Assembly: GCA_016213895.1 (NCBI GenBank)
Contig: JACQZJ010000064.1
Span: 1 to 37,489 of the forward strand
Length of the DNA stretch: 37,489 nucleotides
DNA from: Planctomycetota bacterium
GTDB taxonomy: Bacteria > Planctomycetota > B15-G4 > JADJEK01
Direction: 5' to 3'
Shown: positions 1 to 8,925 of the stretch, piece after piece
How positions within the stretch are numbered: the stretch's first letter is position 1
Layout of the letters: the number at the start of each line of letters is the position of its first letter
Translations under genes and position numbers: made by a program
Notes under the pieces: generated by a model
Database searches by the model: none
Told to the model about the DNA's origin: nothing
What the model saw: the letters and a program-made list of their open reading frames with translations, nothing else

Positions 1-1
1 C

Positions 2-46
2 TCGCGACGCATCCCCGGGCTCCCCAAGCTCAAGCAATCCGCCTGA
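2..46 (+). CDS. Possible 3' end of a gene entering from the left
   Basis: A short open frame runs from the window edge to a TGA at 44-46 and would encode a basic tail (SRRIPGLPKLKQSA). A strong hairpin follows 18 bases later, as expected after a gene end. Fourteen codons are too few to recognise a family and the other frames are also open here, so this is only a suggestion. Confidence 0.2.
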   Translation, partial: SRRIPGLPKLKQSA

Positions 47-63
47 GAATCGTGAATTCCAGA

Positions 64-88
64 TGAGCCTCTCCTGCGGAGAGGCTCA
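64..88. terminator. Hairpin, 11-bp perfect stem
   Basis: TGAGCCTCTCC (64-74) pairs perfectly with GGAGAGGCTCA (78-88) around the loop TGC. It covers the stop codon of the minus-strand gene at 86 and lies just beyond a possible plus-strand gene end at 46, so it could terminate either or both. No T tract follows on either strand. Confidence 0.45.
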
Positions 89-364
89 GTTCGAGAAGCG
101 GGCGGCCGCGGCCTCCGGCAAGCAAGACCAGGAGAGGATCCCGCGGCGGCCACCGAGGTCAAGCGGCAGGCTGCCCCGGAGCGCGTCCAGGGGATCGCGC
201 GAGCGCTCGCACAGCTCCTGGTAGAGGCGGGGATGCTGCTCGAAAAGGCGCGGCAGGAGGAACTCGGGAACGAACCTGCTGTCCGGCAGCAGGTCCGCGA
301 GAAGGCGGCCCTCGAGCTCGATGAGCCGCATGTCGGAGGAATCCAGAGGATAGTCAGCGTACAC
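86..364 (-). CDS. Small protein of unknown function (92 aa)
   Basis: I do not recognise the family. The frame encodes an acidic N-terminus followed by amphipathic helical sequence rich in Leu, Glu and Arg (RLLADLLPDSRFVPEFLLPR and similar), with no signal peptide or membrane segment, so a small cytoplasmic protein is likely. The GTG start at 364 is chosen because AAGGAGGAG lies just upstream of it; the internal ATG at 331 has no ribosome binding site. It is transcribed divergently from gluQ and its stop lies inside a perfect hairpin. Function is unknown. Confidence 0.55.
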   Translation of the reverse strand: MYADYPLDSSDMRLIELEGRLLADLLPDSRFVPEFLLPRLFEQHPRLYQELCERSRDPLDALRGSLPLDLGGRRGILSWSCLPEAAAARFSN

Positions 365-614
365 GGCTCCTCCTTCGGCGCTGCTCGGGTTTTGCGCTGC
401 GGAAACGGAGGCTGGGTGACACGGCTGCGGCAGCCGGTGTCGTGCGCGTGCGAGGAATACCTCGCTCGCCTGCGGGAGTAACTTCGCCGGATGCGTTGCT
501 GTGGCGATGCAGCGCGAAACGCAACGTTCAGGCAGCGCCCATTGGACGCATGGCGCGCCTCCTCCTTCCCAGGCGCGGCGGATTCTCGCGCGGCGCAGGG
601 TAATCTTCCCCGTC

Positions 615-1556
615 ATGGCCTCGTTCCGCACGCGCCTGGCGCCGAGCCCGACGGGATCCATGCACCTCGGGAACGCGCGCACCTTCCTCGTGGCCTGGTG
701 GATGGCCCGCCATGCGGGCGGCGAGGTCGTGCTCCGGCTCGAGGACCTGGATCGCGCGCGCGTGAAGCCGGGCCTCGTGGAGCGCGTGATCGAGGACTTG
801 CGCTGGCTCGGTCTCGACTGGGACGAAGGGCCGATCCTGCAGTCGGAGCGCCTTGCGCTCTACGACGCGGCGCTCCGCCGCCTGATCGAGGCCGGACACT
901 GCTACCCCTGCGTGTGCTCGAGGAAGGAGATCCGCGCCGCGGTCAACGCTCCGCACGCCGAGGACGAGGAGTCCGTTTATCCCGGCACCTGCCGCGGCCG
1001 CTTCGCGAGTTGGGAAGAGGCGCGGGCGTTCAAAGGGCGACCGCCGGCCTGCCGCTTCCGCGTGCCGCAAGGCGAGATCGCGTTCGACGACCGCTTCCTC
1101 GGCCGCGTCGCCCTCGATCCGGCGCGGGCAGGCGGCGACTTCGTGGTGCGCTCGGTGGACGGCGCCTTCGCCTACCAGCTCGCGGTGACCGTGGACGACG
1201 CGGCCATGGGCATCAGCGAGGTGGTGCGCGGCGACGACCTCGTGGCTTCCACGCCGCGCCAGATCCTCCTCTACCACGCGCTCGGACACAGAGCGCCGCG
1301 CTTCACCCACCTGCCCCTGGTCCTGGACGAGAGCGGCGCGCGCATGGCCAAGCGCAGGGGCGACACCGAGATCGCCTTCCTGCGCGCGCGCGGCATCGAC
1401 CCGCGCGAGGTGATCGCGCTGCTCGCGCGCAGCTCCGGCTTCCCGGAGGCGGGAGCGGCGGTCTCGGCCGCCGACCTCATCGAACGCTTCGACCTCGCGC
1501 GCCTGCCGCGCGAGGCCGCGCGCCTTTCGCCCCTGCCCTGGGCCGCGGCGCGCTGA
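615..1556 (+). CDS. gluQ: Glutamyl-Q tRNA(Asp) synthetase (GluQRS)
   Basis: This paralog of the glutamyl-tRNA synthetase catalytic core activates glutamate and attaches it to the queuosine base at the wobble position of tRNA(Asp). The 313-residue product starts with the class I signature (RLAPSPTGSMHLGNART) including the HLGN form of the HIGH motif. It carries the Cys-x-Cys/Tyr-x3-Cys zinc-site pattern (YPCVCSR, then VYPGTC) and the KMSKS equivalent RMAKRRGD near residue 240. There is no anticodon-binding domain, as expected for GluQRS and unlike GltX. ATG 615 is used because the conserved N-terminus begins there; an upstream in-frame ATG at 501 would add an unrelated Arg-rich stretch. The stop is 9 bases from the stop of the convergent transketolase gene. 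Confidence 0.93.
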   Translation: MASFRTRLAPSPTGSMHLGNARTFLVAWWMARHAGGEVVLRLEDLDRARVKPGLVERVIEDLRWLGLDWDEGPILQSERLALYDAALRRLIEAGHCYPCVCSRKEIRAAVNAPHAEDEESVYPGTCRGRFASWEEARAFKGRPPACRFRVPQGEIAFDDRFLGRVALDPARAGGDFVVRSVDGAFAYQLAVTVDDAAMGISEVVRGDDLVASTPRQILLYHALGHRAPRFTHLPLVLDESGARMAKRRGDTEIAFLRARGIDPREVIALLARSSGFPEAGAAVSAADLIERFDLARLPREAARLSPLPWAAAR

Positions 1557-1578
1557 ACCGCGGGCTCAGCGCAGCCGC
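1545..1578. terminator. Shared bidirectional terminator hairpin of gluQ and the transketolase gene
   Basis: GCGCTGA (1550-1556) pairs with TCAGCGC (1566-1572), and after a one-base bulge at 1573 GCGGC (1545-1549) pairs with GCCGC (1574-1578). Both convergent stop codons lie inside the two arms, so one compact structure can end transcription from both sides. There is no flanking T tract. Confidence 0.5.
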
Positions 1579-3887
1579 GCCATCCTCTGCTCGTGCTCGG
1601 CGGCAAAGCGGCGGATGCCTTCGAGCACCCACTGCCACGTCAGATGCGCCTCGTCCAGCACCTCCTCTAGGGTGCCGCCAGTGCGCCAGCGGTCGTCGAA
1701 GTCCGGGGAAAGCGTGTACTCCTCTGCGACCTTGTTGGCGAGCCAGTCATGCAGGGTGCGGCGCGCCATGTTGGTCACGACCATCGAGTCCTGCCAGTCG
1801 CGCCAGGGCAAGACACGCTCCTGGTATTCGCGCGGCTGGCGCTCGAACAGGTAGCGGCTCGGCGCGGCGAGGAAGCGCACGTTCGGCAGCTCGTCGCGGT
1901 GCTCCTTCAGGAGCTGGAAGGCGGCCGCCACCGGGCTCGTGCCGCGGAAGATGACCGTGCCGGCGCGCTGGCCGCGCGCGTCGTCCCACTCCTTCAGCAC
2001 GTAGGCCCCGCGCGCGGCCGCGAGGAAGGAGTCGGCGCCGAGCGCGGCGCGGTCTGGAACCTCCACGGCCGGGCGCGTGAGGTGCAGGGCGATGATGTGC
2101 GCGTCTTCCTTCAGCGCGGCGGCCAAGAGAGCCAGCACCTCGTTCTGATCGAAGGGATGCAGGTCGATCACCTGGCCGCGCGGGAACAGGTCGAGAACGC
2201 CGGGCGAGAACACGCCGAAGTGCGTGCGCGAGTCCTCGGCCGTCTCCGGCCCGGAGTGGCCCGCGACCCAGAGCACCTTGCCCGTCTTCTGCTGCGTGTC
2301 CTGGGTGAGCTGCGCGAAGAGCCGCATGGGCCCGTACTTCAAGTACGAGAACGAGCCGTAGGTCGAGCAGGCGCCGAAGTAGCCGGCGAATCTCACCTCC
2401 GGGTCGGCGGCGAAGTTGACCGTGGCGAGGTGCGCGGCGATGGCCGCGTTGGCGAACTCGGTGATCTGCTGCGGCAGGAGCGCGCCGCGCGGGTTCTCGC
2501 GGCGCTCATACCAACCGAAGCCGGCGAAGCCGCCCGTGCCCTTGGCGAAGCCGGCGATGTTCGTGGACTCGGCGAGGTCGGCGGAGCAGGCCAGGAAGAG
2601 GGGCCGGCCGGCGACCTCGCGCGCCACGCTGTTCACGTGGGCGCCCCACGCGGCCAAGCCGGCGCGGTTCGGCGTCTTGTCGCCCGGCTTGGCGAAGAGT
2701 TCGGCCGGGTAGCGCGCGACGTCCAGGATGCGCTCGTCGCGGGACGGGTCCTGCTGCGTGTCGAACCACGCCGCGGCCGGCCGCTCCGGCACGCTCTCCG
2801 CGGCGGCGAGGAGCCTCTCGGCGAGGAAGCGCACCAGCGTTTCGTCACGGCGCAGCACGTCGACCACGAGGTCGATGTTCGCGCGCGTCTGCTCGCGGAA
2901 TGCCTCGCCCGCGGGCGCGGGACGGCCGAAGCCATCGAACGCGACGCCGTACTTCTCCTGGAAGGGGCGCTTCGTGGCCCAGAAGCCCTCGGAGTTGGCC
3001 TTGTGCATGGCGCCGTGGCTCTTGTAGCCCTCCATGTCGCCCAGCCCGCGGCCCTTGATGTTCTTGGACCAGACCAGGGCCGGCCGGCCGTGTTTGTCCG
3101 GGTCGTCGAGGATCGCGCGCAGCGCACCGATCAGCGCCGCGAAGTCGGTGCCGCGCTCGGCGCCCGCCACGCGCCAGCCGTGGGCCATGAACCACTCCTG
3201 CGGCGCACCATGCACCAGCGACGACGCGCGGTGCGGATCGATGCCGTAGTCGTTCCAGTCGAGCAGCACGATGAAGTTCTCGAGGCCGAGGCCGTGCGCC
3301 GAGTTCTGCGTCTCGTGCGCCGCGCCCGTGGAGAGGCCGCCCTCTCCCTCCAGGGCGAAGACGCAGGAATCGCGCGCGCCCGCGTGCAGGAGCGCCAGCG
3401 CCTGCCCCGCGGCCGCAGGCAGGCCGTGGCCCGACGGCCCGGTGTTCGCCTTCACGAAGAGCGTCTTGCCCTCCATCTCGGCGTGGCCGGGCAAGCCGCC
3501 GCGGCGGCGGAAGGTCAAGAGGTCCTCGGCGAGCAGCACGCGCTCGCGGCGCGAGTCGAGCGCGCAGCGCTCGTCGCCGGTCAGGTCGTGGGCGGCGCGC
3601 AGGGCCTCGTTCAGCAAGGCGAGCACGGAGTAAAGAAGCGGCGTGCAGTGGCCGGCCGCGAGCACGAAGCGGTCGGCGAACGGCAGGACCGGCCGCCTCA
3701 AGTCGAAGCGCATGGCGCCCGAGAGCAGTGTGGCCAGGAACAGGTGGACCTTGGAGCGCGAGCCGCCCGGATGCCCGCTCTGGCGGTAGTTGAGCATCAG
3801 GTCGATCAGTTGATCGACCAGGTCGGCGGTCTTCTCGAAGAGCGGCAGGCGTTCACGAACTTCGGATTCGCTCAGAATGGTGCGCAT
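1566..3887 (-). CDS. Transketolase-family thiamine-diphosphate enzyme (copy A, 773 aa)
   Basis: The order is that of transketolase: an N-terminal thiamine-diphosphate domain with SGHPGGS near residue 37 and DRFVLAAGH near 85, a cofactor stretch EGEGGLSTGAAHETQNSA followed by LLDWNDYGID, then a pyrimidine domain (GHSGPETAEDSRTH) and a C-terminal domain. The usual GDG...N cofactor motif is present as GEGG...DWN, and the GEDGPTH motif of the pyrimidine domain is altered to AEDSRTH. That places it in a divergent branch, and the sugar substrates cannot be named. Length exceeds E. coli TktA (663 aa). ATG 3887 is preferred over GTG 3893. It diverges from the lipoprotein gene 63 bases away. A second divergent copy lies at 10258-12621. 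Confidence 0.85.
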   Translation of the reverse strand: MRTILSESEVRERLPLFEKTADLVDQLIDLMLNYRQSGHPGGSRSKVHLFLATLLSGAMRFDLRRPVLPFADRFVLAAGHCTPLLYSVLALLNEALRAAHDLTGDERCALDSRRERVLLAEDLLTFRRRGGLPGHAEMEGKTLFVKANTGPSGHGLPAAAGQALALLHAGARDSCVFALEGEGGLSTGAAHETQNSAHGLGLENFIVLLDWNDYGIDPHRASSLVHGAPQEWFMAHGWRVAGAERGTDFAALIGALRAILDDPDKHGRPALVWSKNIKGRGLGDMEGYKSHGAMHKANSEGFWATKRPFQEKYGVAFDGFGRPAPAGEAFREQTRANIDLVVDVLRRDETLVRFLAERLLAAAESVPERPAAAWFDTQQDPSRDERILDVARYPAELFAKPGDKTPNRAGLAAWGAHVNSVAREVAGRPLFLACSADLAESTNIAGFAKGTGGFAGFGWYERRENPRGALLPQQITEFANAAIAAHLATVNFAADPEVRFAGYFGACSTYGSFSYLKYGPMRLFAQLTQDTQQKTGKVLWVAGHSGPETAEDSRTHFGVFSPGVLDLFPRGQVIDLHPFDQNEVLALLAAALKEDAHIIALHLTRPAVEVPDRAALGADSFLAAARGAYVLKEWDDARGQRAGTVIFRGTSPVAAAFQLLKEHRDELPNVRFLAAPSRYLFERQPREYQERVLPWRDWQDSMVVTNMARRTLHDWLANKVAEEYTLSPDFDDRWRTGGTLEEVLDEAHLTWQWVLEGIRRFAAEHEQRMARLR

Positions 3888-3950
3888 CGCCACAATCTAC
3901 CGCACGGGCGCGCTGCCGCGCGCCCCCACCGCCATCCGGGAGGCCCCTCG

Positions 3951-6272
3951 ATGAACCGCGCTGTTGCTCTCGTGCTCGGCCTCGCCCTGGCGGGCTGCGC
4001 CGCCCTGGACGGCCTGTTCGTCGACGAGTTGGCCGCTCCCGCCGATCCCTTCGCCCGCGATCCGTTCTTCCTCGACGACGTGCTCGCCTGGCCCGGATCG
4101 CGGCACGGCACGCTCGGGCCCGCGGGCCAGCGCCTCTTCGCGGACGACCTCGAATCCGCTCCCGGGCTTCGCGGCCGCTTCGGCTACGTCCAGGACTGCG
4201 CGGGCCTCCGCGACCTCGTGCGCTTCTCCTTCGCCATGCCCGGCGGGGAGGTCTCGCCCAGCGGCTTCACCGAGACCTGGCATCCGTCCTTCCACGAGAC
4301 ATCCTTTCGCCTCGGCGAAGTGCTCGTGCGCGAGCGGAAGTTCATCACCGAGGACGACGTGGCGGTCGTCATCCTGAGCTTCGCGAACCCGGGCACGGCG
4401 GAGCGGCGCCTCGGCGTGAGCGTGGCGAGCGACAACGCGACCGGGGCGGCCTTCCGCCGCGCCGACATGGTCCCGCTCGACCTGTCGGTTCTCGCGAACC
4501 GCGCGCCGCTTCATGGGCAGGATGCTCCGCTCGCGCCCGCGCTCGAGGTGGAGGGAATCCCCTTCCTCCTGCCTGACGCACGCGCAAACGGCGGCCGCTC
4601 CGTCCTCGGCCTGCGCGGCGGCAGCCAGGGCGACCCGCGCTTCGAGCTGCCGCGAGCGCTCGAGATCCCGGTCAACAGGAAGGCCGCGCGCCTGCACTTT
4701 CTCGGCCAGGTGGGCGAGGCGCTCGGTCCGCTCGAGGAGGACGCGATCGTCGCGCTCTACCAGGTCTTCTACGAGGACGGAGCGCCGTTCACGCACGCGC
4801 TCCGCTTCGGCCGGAACGTGGCGCCCCTCGGCCAGGCCGGCGGCCTGCCGCAGGCGCGCGGCCGCGACGGGCGCTTGGTCCTGACCATCCCGGTGAACCC
4901 GGCGCGAGCGGTGCGCTTCGTGCGCTTCGAGACGGTGAACGCCGCGTTCGCTCCGCTGCTCCACGCGCTCACGGCCGAGCTGCCGCACCCCGCGGGCGCG
5001 GCCTCTGCCCTCGCGGCCCGGGCGGCCTGGGGCGGCGTGGTGGCGGAGCACGCCCTCCTCGGCGAGATCCGCGGAGCGGACGGCATCGCGCGCCTCCGCA
5101 TCAGGGAATGGAACCGGCCCGCGCTCTGCCTCGAGGGCATCATCGACGTCGCCGCGGGAGGCACTGCGGAGCTGCGCGTCGCCCACGCCCTGGCCGAGCG
5201 GCCGGGCGAGGCCGCCGCGCGCGCGGACAGGGCGCTCGCCGCGCAGGACCCGCTTCAGAAGCAGCGCGTCGCCTTTCATTCGTGGTTCGACGCGAACTGC
5301 CCGCGCTGGACGTGCGGGGACGAGCGCCTCGACCGGCTCTGGCGGTACCGCTGCTTCCTGCTGCGAAGGAGCCTCGCTCTGCCGGCGCGGCTCGGCTCCG
5401 TCGCCACGCCCTTCGTCGTCGCCGAGGCGCGCTGGCTCGCCGATCCGCGCTACGCGCAGAACCTGATCCGCGCGCACCTCGACGCCGCGGACGCGAGCGG
5501 CGGCCCAGCCCAGCCCCGCGGGATTGCCCTCGCCGCGTGGGAGCTGCACCTGGTGCATCCCGATCGCGCCTTCCTCAGGGAGGTCGCCCCGGCCCTGGAG
5601 CGCGAGGTGCGCGCCGTGCTCGATCGCTGCGACGCGGACGGCGATTCCCTGCCCGAGACCGCGGCGGCCGCAACGGGCGCGCTCGAGCGGCCCGGGGACG
5701 CTGCCTTCCTCTACGGCGACGCGCGCGCCGTCCAGGCCATGTTCGAGGAGCTTCAGGACGATGCTGAAGCTCGGGCCATGTCCGTGATCGCCGAGGAAGT
5801 GCGCGCCGCGGCCCTCGACACGCTCTGGGACGACGCGGACGCCTGCTTCTACGCCGTGCGCGCAGAGGACGGGGCCATGGTGCGCTGCGCGGAGCTCGAC
5901 GCCTTCTACCCGTTCCTCACCGGGCTCGCTCCGGACGACTTCCGCTACGCGCGGTCGCTGAACCGCTTGCTGGCGCAAGACCGCGCGTGGAACGGACCGA
6001 TCCGCCCCGAGGCCGACAGCGTGATCGCCTGCGCGTTCGCGGCGACGCTCCAGCGCCGCGCGAACCACGACCTGTGCGCGGAAGACCTGCGCGACCTGCT
6101 CCTCGCCAACGCCGCGCGCCAGTTCGAGAACGGCGCGCAGGAGGGCTGCGCCGACTGCCTGACCTCGACCTGGATCGACCTGGTGTTCCGCTGCCACGAG
6201 CTGGTGGACTGGCCGGCGCCGGAAACGCCGCCCGCGACGGCGCCGCCGGGCGAGGCCGCGCCTCGTCCCTGA
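3951..6272 (+). CDS. Lipoprotein with six-hairpin glycosidase-like C-terminal domain (773 aa)
   Basis: The N-terminus is a lipoprotein signal (MNRAVALVLGLALAGC, lipidated Cys16), so the protein should be exported and membrane-anchored. Residues of about 60-420 look beta-rich, resembling the N-terminal domain of family 63-like glycosidases. From about 440 the sequence resembles an (alpha/alpha)6 toroid (CGDERLDRLWRYRCFLLRRS, WLADPRYAQNLIRAHLDAAD, DADGDSLPETAAAA, DAFYPFLTGLAPDDFRYA). This is the general pattern of MGH1-like or trehalase-like glycoside hydrolases, seen by motif style only. Catalytic acids and substrate cannot be assigned. ATG 3951 fits the signal peptide. The tail is Pro/Ala-rich. 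Some other carbohydrate-binding lipoprotein is possible. Confidence 0.65.
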   Translation: MNRAVALVLGLALAGCAALDGLFVDELAAPADPFARDPFFLDDVLAWPGSRHGTLGPAGQRLFADDLESAPGLRGRFGYVQDCAGLRDLVRFSFAMPGGEVSPSGFTETWHPSFHETSFRLGEVLVRERKFITEDDVAVVILSFANPGTAERRLGVSVASDNATGAAFRRADMVPLDLSVLANRAPLHGQDAPLAPALEVEGIPFLLPDARANGGRSVLGLRGGSQGDPRFELPRALEIPVNRKAARLHFLGQVGEALGPLEEDAIVALYQVFYEDGAPFTHALRFGRNVAPLGQAGGLPQARGRDGRLVLTIPVNPARAVRFVRFETVNAAFAPLLHALTAELPHPAGAASALAARAAWGGVVAEHALLGEIRGADGIARLRIREWNRPALCLEGIIDVAAGGTAELRVAHALAERPGEAAARADRALAAQDPLQKQRVAFHSWFDANCPRWTCGDERLDRLWRYRCFLLRRSLALPARLGSVATPFVVAEARWLADPRYAQNLIRAHLDAADASGGPAQPRGIALAAWELHLVHPDRAFLREVAPALEREVRAVLDRCDADGDSLPETAAAATGALERPGDAAFLYGDARAVQAMFEELQDDAEARAMSVIAEEVRAAALDTLWDDADACFYAVRAEDGAMVRCAELDAFYPFLTGLAPDDFRYARSLNRLLAQDRAWNGPIRPEADSVIACAFAATLQRRANHDLCAEDLRDLLLANAARQFENGAQEGCADCLTSTWIDLVFRCHELVDWPAPETPPATAPPGEAAPRP

Positions 6273-6329
6273 ACCGGAGGCGCGGGGCGCTCCTTGCGGC
6301 CGCCTGGCCCGGTATCTCCAATAGGCCCC

Positions 6330-8018
6330 ATGAGCGCCGACCCACAGAACAGCGACACGCCCGAGCCGAGCATCGTCCAGGACCTCGTCATCGAGTGCCT
6401 CGACCGCCTGGAGGCGCAGGGCCTCAAGGCGATCGACGACGTCTGCCGCGAACACCCCGAGCACGCCGGGGCGATCCGCAGGAAGCTCGCCAAGCTGCAG
6501 GAGGTCGGGCTCTTGGACGACGCGGCCGCGGCGCCGGCCGCGCAGGGCGAGGTCCGCATCCCGGAGAAGCTCGGCGAGTTCCGCCTGCTCGCCAAGCTCG
6601 GCGGGGGCGGCATGGGCGTGGTCTACCTGGCCGAGCAGGAGGGCCTCGGCCGCCAGGTGGCGCTCAAGCTCATCAAGCCGGAGCAGCTCCGCTTCCCCGG
6701 CGTGCGCGAGCGCTTCCGCCGCGAGGTGAAGACGATCGCGAAGCTCAAGCACCCGGGCATCGTGCCGATCTACACCGTGGGCGAGGACGCGGGCATCCCC
6801 TACTTCGTCATGGAGCACGTGCGCGGCGCCACGCTCGACGAGGTGCTCGCCGCCCTGCGCGGCAGGAAGCCCGAGACCCTGAGCGGCGCGGACATGGCCG
6901 CGGCCGTGGCCGAGCGCGCCGGCGGTGCGGAGGGCACTGGCCCCGAGCTGGCGGTCGCCTACCTGTTCAGCGGAAGCTGGGAGCAGTGCTGCCTGCGCGC
7001 CGTCCAGCAGGTGGCGGAGGCGCTCGAGCACGCCCATCGCCGCGGCATCCTGCACCGCGACATCAAGCCTTCGAACGTCATGATCACGCCGGCTGGGCGG
7101 GCGCTGCTCTTCGACTTCGGCCTGGCCACGGGCGAGGACGTGACGCGGCTGACGCGCACCGGCGTGCGCCTCGGCTCGCTCTACTACATGTCGCCCGAGC
7201 AGGCGCGCGGCGAGTTCGATCGGCTGGACGTGCGCACCGATGTCTACTCGCTCGGCGTCACCCTGTACGAGCTGCTGGCGCTGCGGCCGGCCTTCGCGGG
7301 CGACTCTGCCCACGAGGTGTTCCAGGCCATCCAGGAGGGAAAGCCGCAGCCGCTGCGCCGCCGGAACCCCGCGGTCTCTTGGGAGGCGGAGGCGGTCTGT
7401 GCCAAGGCCATAGACGCCGCGGCGGCGCGGCGCTACGGCCGCGCCGCGGACCTCGCGCGCGACCTCGGCAACGCTCTCGATCACCGCCCGCTCGAGGCGC
7501 GGCGCGGGGGCGCGCTCAGCCGCGCGCGGCGCCTGGCGCTGCGCGGTCCGGCGCGCTGGGTGCTGAGCCTGCTGTTCCTGCTGCTCGCTGCCGGCGGGTC
7601 GATCGGCTTCGGCTTGATGGAGCGCGCCGCTCGCCTGCGCGCCGAAGCGCAGAGCGAGCGAGCGCTCGAGAGCCTCGAGTGGGCGGCAGGCGTTCTCCTC
7701 GACCTCGGCCGGCACGAGGAGGCGGCGCGGGCCGCCGAGGGCCTCCTGGCCGCTTCCCCCGAGTCCTTCGAGGAACACGTCAACGCCGCGCGCTTGCTGC
7801 TCCGCTGCGCGGACGAGGCCGAGCGCCAGGCGACGGCCGCACCTGGCGCGCTCGCGGAGCAGCACGCGCAGCGCGCGCTCGAGCTGCTCGGCCGCGCCGC
7901 GGAGCTGGGCTTCGCGGACGCCGCGGTCTTGCGCGCCGATCCCAGCTTCGAGCGGCTGCGCGAGCTGCCGGACTTCCAGGAGCTGATCGAACGCATCGAG
8001 AAGCGCGGCCGCGGCTGA
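6330..8018 (+). CDS. Transmembrane Hanks-type Ser/Thr protein kinase (562 aa)
   Basis: A full kinase domain is visible: glycine loop LGGGGMGVVY (residues 90-99), ATP-contacting Lys113 (VALKLI), catalytic loop HRDIKPSN (242-249), DFG (262-264) and SPE in place of APE (288-290). An acidic leader of about 80 residues precedes it. About 40 extra residues sit between the hinge and helix E (roughly 175-218). One hydrophobic helix at about 409-427 anchors the protein. About 130 residues follow, probably outside, with helical TPR-like or coiled sequence (WAAGVLLDLGRHEEAARAAEGLL). Substrate and signal are unknown. The start at 6330 is the first ATG after the preceding gene and has no clear Shine-Dalgarno. 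It converges on the secreted-protein gene at 8152. Confidence 0.88.
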   Translation: MSADPQNSDTPEPSIVQDLVIECLDRLEAQGLKAIDDVCREHPEHAGAIRRKLAKLQEVGLLDDAAAAPAAQGEVRIPEKLGEFRLLAKLGGGGMGVVYLAEQEGLGRQVALKLIKPEQLRFPGVRERFRREVKTIAKLKHPGIVPIYTVGEDAGIPYFVMEHVRGATLDEVLAALRGRKPETLSGADMAAAVAERAGGAEGTGPELAVAYLFSGSWEQCCLRAVQQVAEALEHAHRRGILHRDIKPSNVMITPAGRALLFDFGLATGEDVTRLTRTGVRLGSLYYMSPEQARGEFDRLDVRTDVYSLGVTLYELLALRPAFAGDSAHEVFQAIQEGKPQPLRRRNPAVSWEAEAVCAKAIDAAAARRYGRAADLARDLGNALDHRPLEARRGGALSRARRLALRGPARWVLSLLFLLLAAGGSIGFGLMERAARLRAEAQSERALESLEWAAGVLLDLGRHEEAARAAEGLLAASPESFEEHVNAARLLLRCADEAERQATAAPGALAEQHAQRALELLGRAAELGFADAAVLRADPSFERLRELPDFQELIERIEKRGRG

Positions 8019-8103
8019 CCGCGCTTGCGCCGGCGCTCCGCGTCACTTCGAGCCGTTGGGCATGCCCCCCCTCCCCGCGCAGGCCAAGGCACTCCCTGCC
8101 AGA

Positions 8104-8126
8104 ACGCCCGGCGCCTGGCCGGGCGT
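8104..8126. terminator. Bidirectional terminator hairpin between kinase and secreted-protein genes
   Basis: ACGCCCGGC (8104-8112) pairs perfectly with GCCGGGCGT (8118-8126) across a GCCTG loop. It sits between two convergent stops (8018 on plus, 8152 on minus), the expected place for a shared terminator. No T tract follows. Confidence 0.5.
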
Positions 8127-8151
8127 CCGGCTCGTACGGATTGGCGCAGGA

Positions 8152-8925
8152 TCAGAGCATTCCGCACGAGGACGAGATCTTCAATGCCCGGTCGTCGTCC
8201 CCGACCAGCAGGCCGCGGTCCACATCCTCGTCGATGAGAATCAGGAACTGCGTGCGGCTGAGCAGCAAGACGCGGACACCGTGCGCCTCGAGTTCATGGA
8301 CGATGTCCATCGTGAGATCAGAGAGGCGGGTATACGATCCCGTGGAGAACGTCGCCGTGTGACGGTCCGTGCCGACCTCGACCGTTGCCGGATCGCCATC
8401 CATCGTCACCCCCGCGATGGCGCCTTCGAGGCTCACGGTGGCGACGAGGACCGGGTCCTGCGGCAGAGCCGCCGCAAGAAGGTCGGTGTAGGTCGTCTTG
8501 TGCTTTTCGTCCGTGTTGCTTCCGCTGAAGTTGACGTCCGTGATCGTCCCGCCCGGCACGCTGATGACCACCGCGCCCTCCACGGCGACCGCACTGACCG
8601 GCTTGCCCGCTGCCGCCGCCGCATCGTTGATGTCCTTCGCGATCGCCTGGGCCTTCTGGTCGTCGGTCTGTCCCTTCATGATGGCGCCTCGTGCCGCGGC
8701 CTGTGCCGGCGTGTCGTTCTCGCCCTTCTCGGGCGTCGTGACGGGCAGTGTCTCCCTCACGTTGCTCCCGGAGACCTTGTACTTGATGTCGAAGCTCTCC
8801 TGGCCCGTTGACTTCGGCGTCCCGACGTCGAGCGTGGCAATGGCGCCCCACGATGCCGACGTGCAGGCCAAGATCCAGGCCCCTGCAAAAGCGGTCCCCA
8901 CGATTCTCCGGCTCGGTGCGTTCAT
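8152..8925 (-). CDS. Secreted protein of unknown function, ATGA-coupled to the sigma-like gene (257 aa)
   Basis: The start ATG at 8925 has AAGGAAG just upstream and begins a signal peptide (basic MNAPSRRIV, hydrophobic core, Ala-rich cleavage region near residue 28). The mature part has two apparent halves: a Lys/Glu/Thr-rich segment with the helix AIMKGQTDDQKAQAIAKDI, then a beta-rich segment (VSAVAVEGAVVISVPGGTI, LVATVSLEGAIAGVTMDG). A C-terminal Leu/Val-rich region reads HGVRVLLLSRTQFLILIDED. No family is recognised. The ATG overlaps the stop of the upstream sigma-like frame as ATGA, consistent with co-expression. It shows no visible similarity to the glycine-rich pair at 23229 and 26492, although one of those also follows a sigma-gene copy. 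Confidence 0.75.
   Translation of the reverse strand: MNAPSRRIVGTAFAGAWILACTSASWGAIATLDVGTPKSTGQESFDIKYKVSGSNVRETLPVTTPEKGENDTPAQAAARGAIMKGQTDDQKAQAIAKDINDAAAAAGKPVSAVAVEGAVVISVPGGTITDVNFSGSNTDEKHKTTYTDLLAAALPQDPVLVATVSLEGAIAGVTMDGDPATVEVGTDRHTATFSTGSYTRLSDLTMDIVHELEAHGVRVLLLSRTQFLILIDEDVDRGLLVGDDDRALKISSSCGML

Noticed and set aside
1749-3950. Long plus-strand frame upstream of the lipoprotein gene
   Set aside because: It is the complement of the transketolase gene; the lipoprotein signal at 3951 is the clear start.
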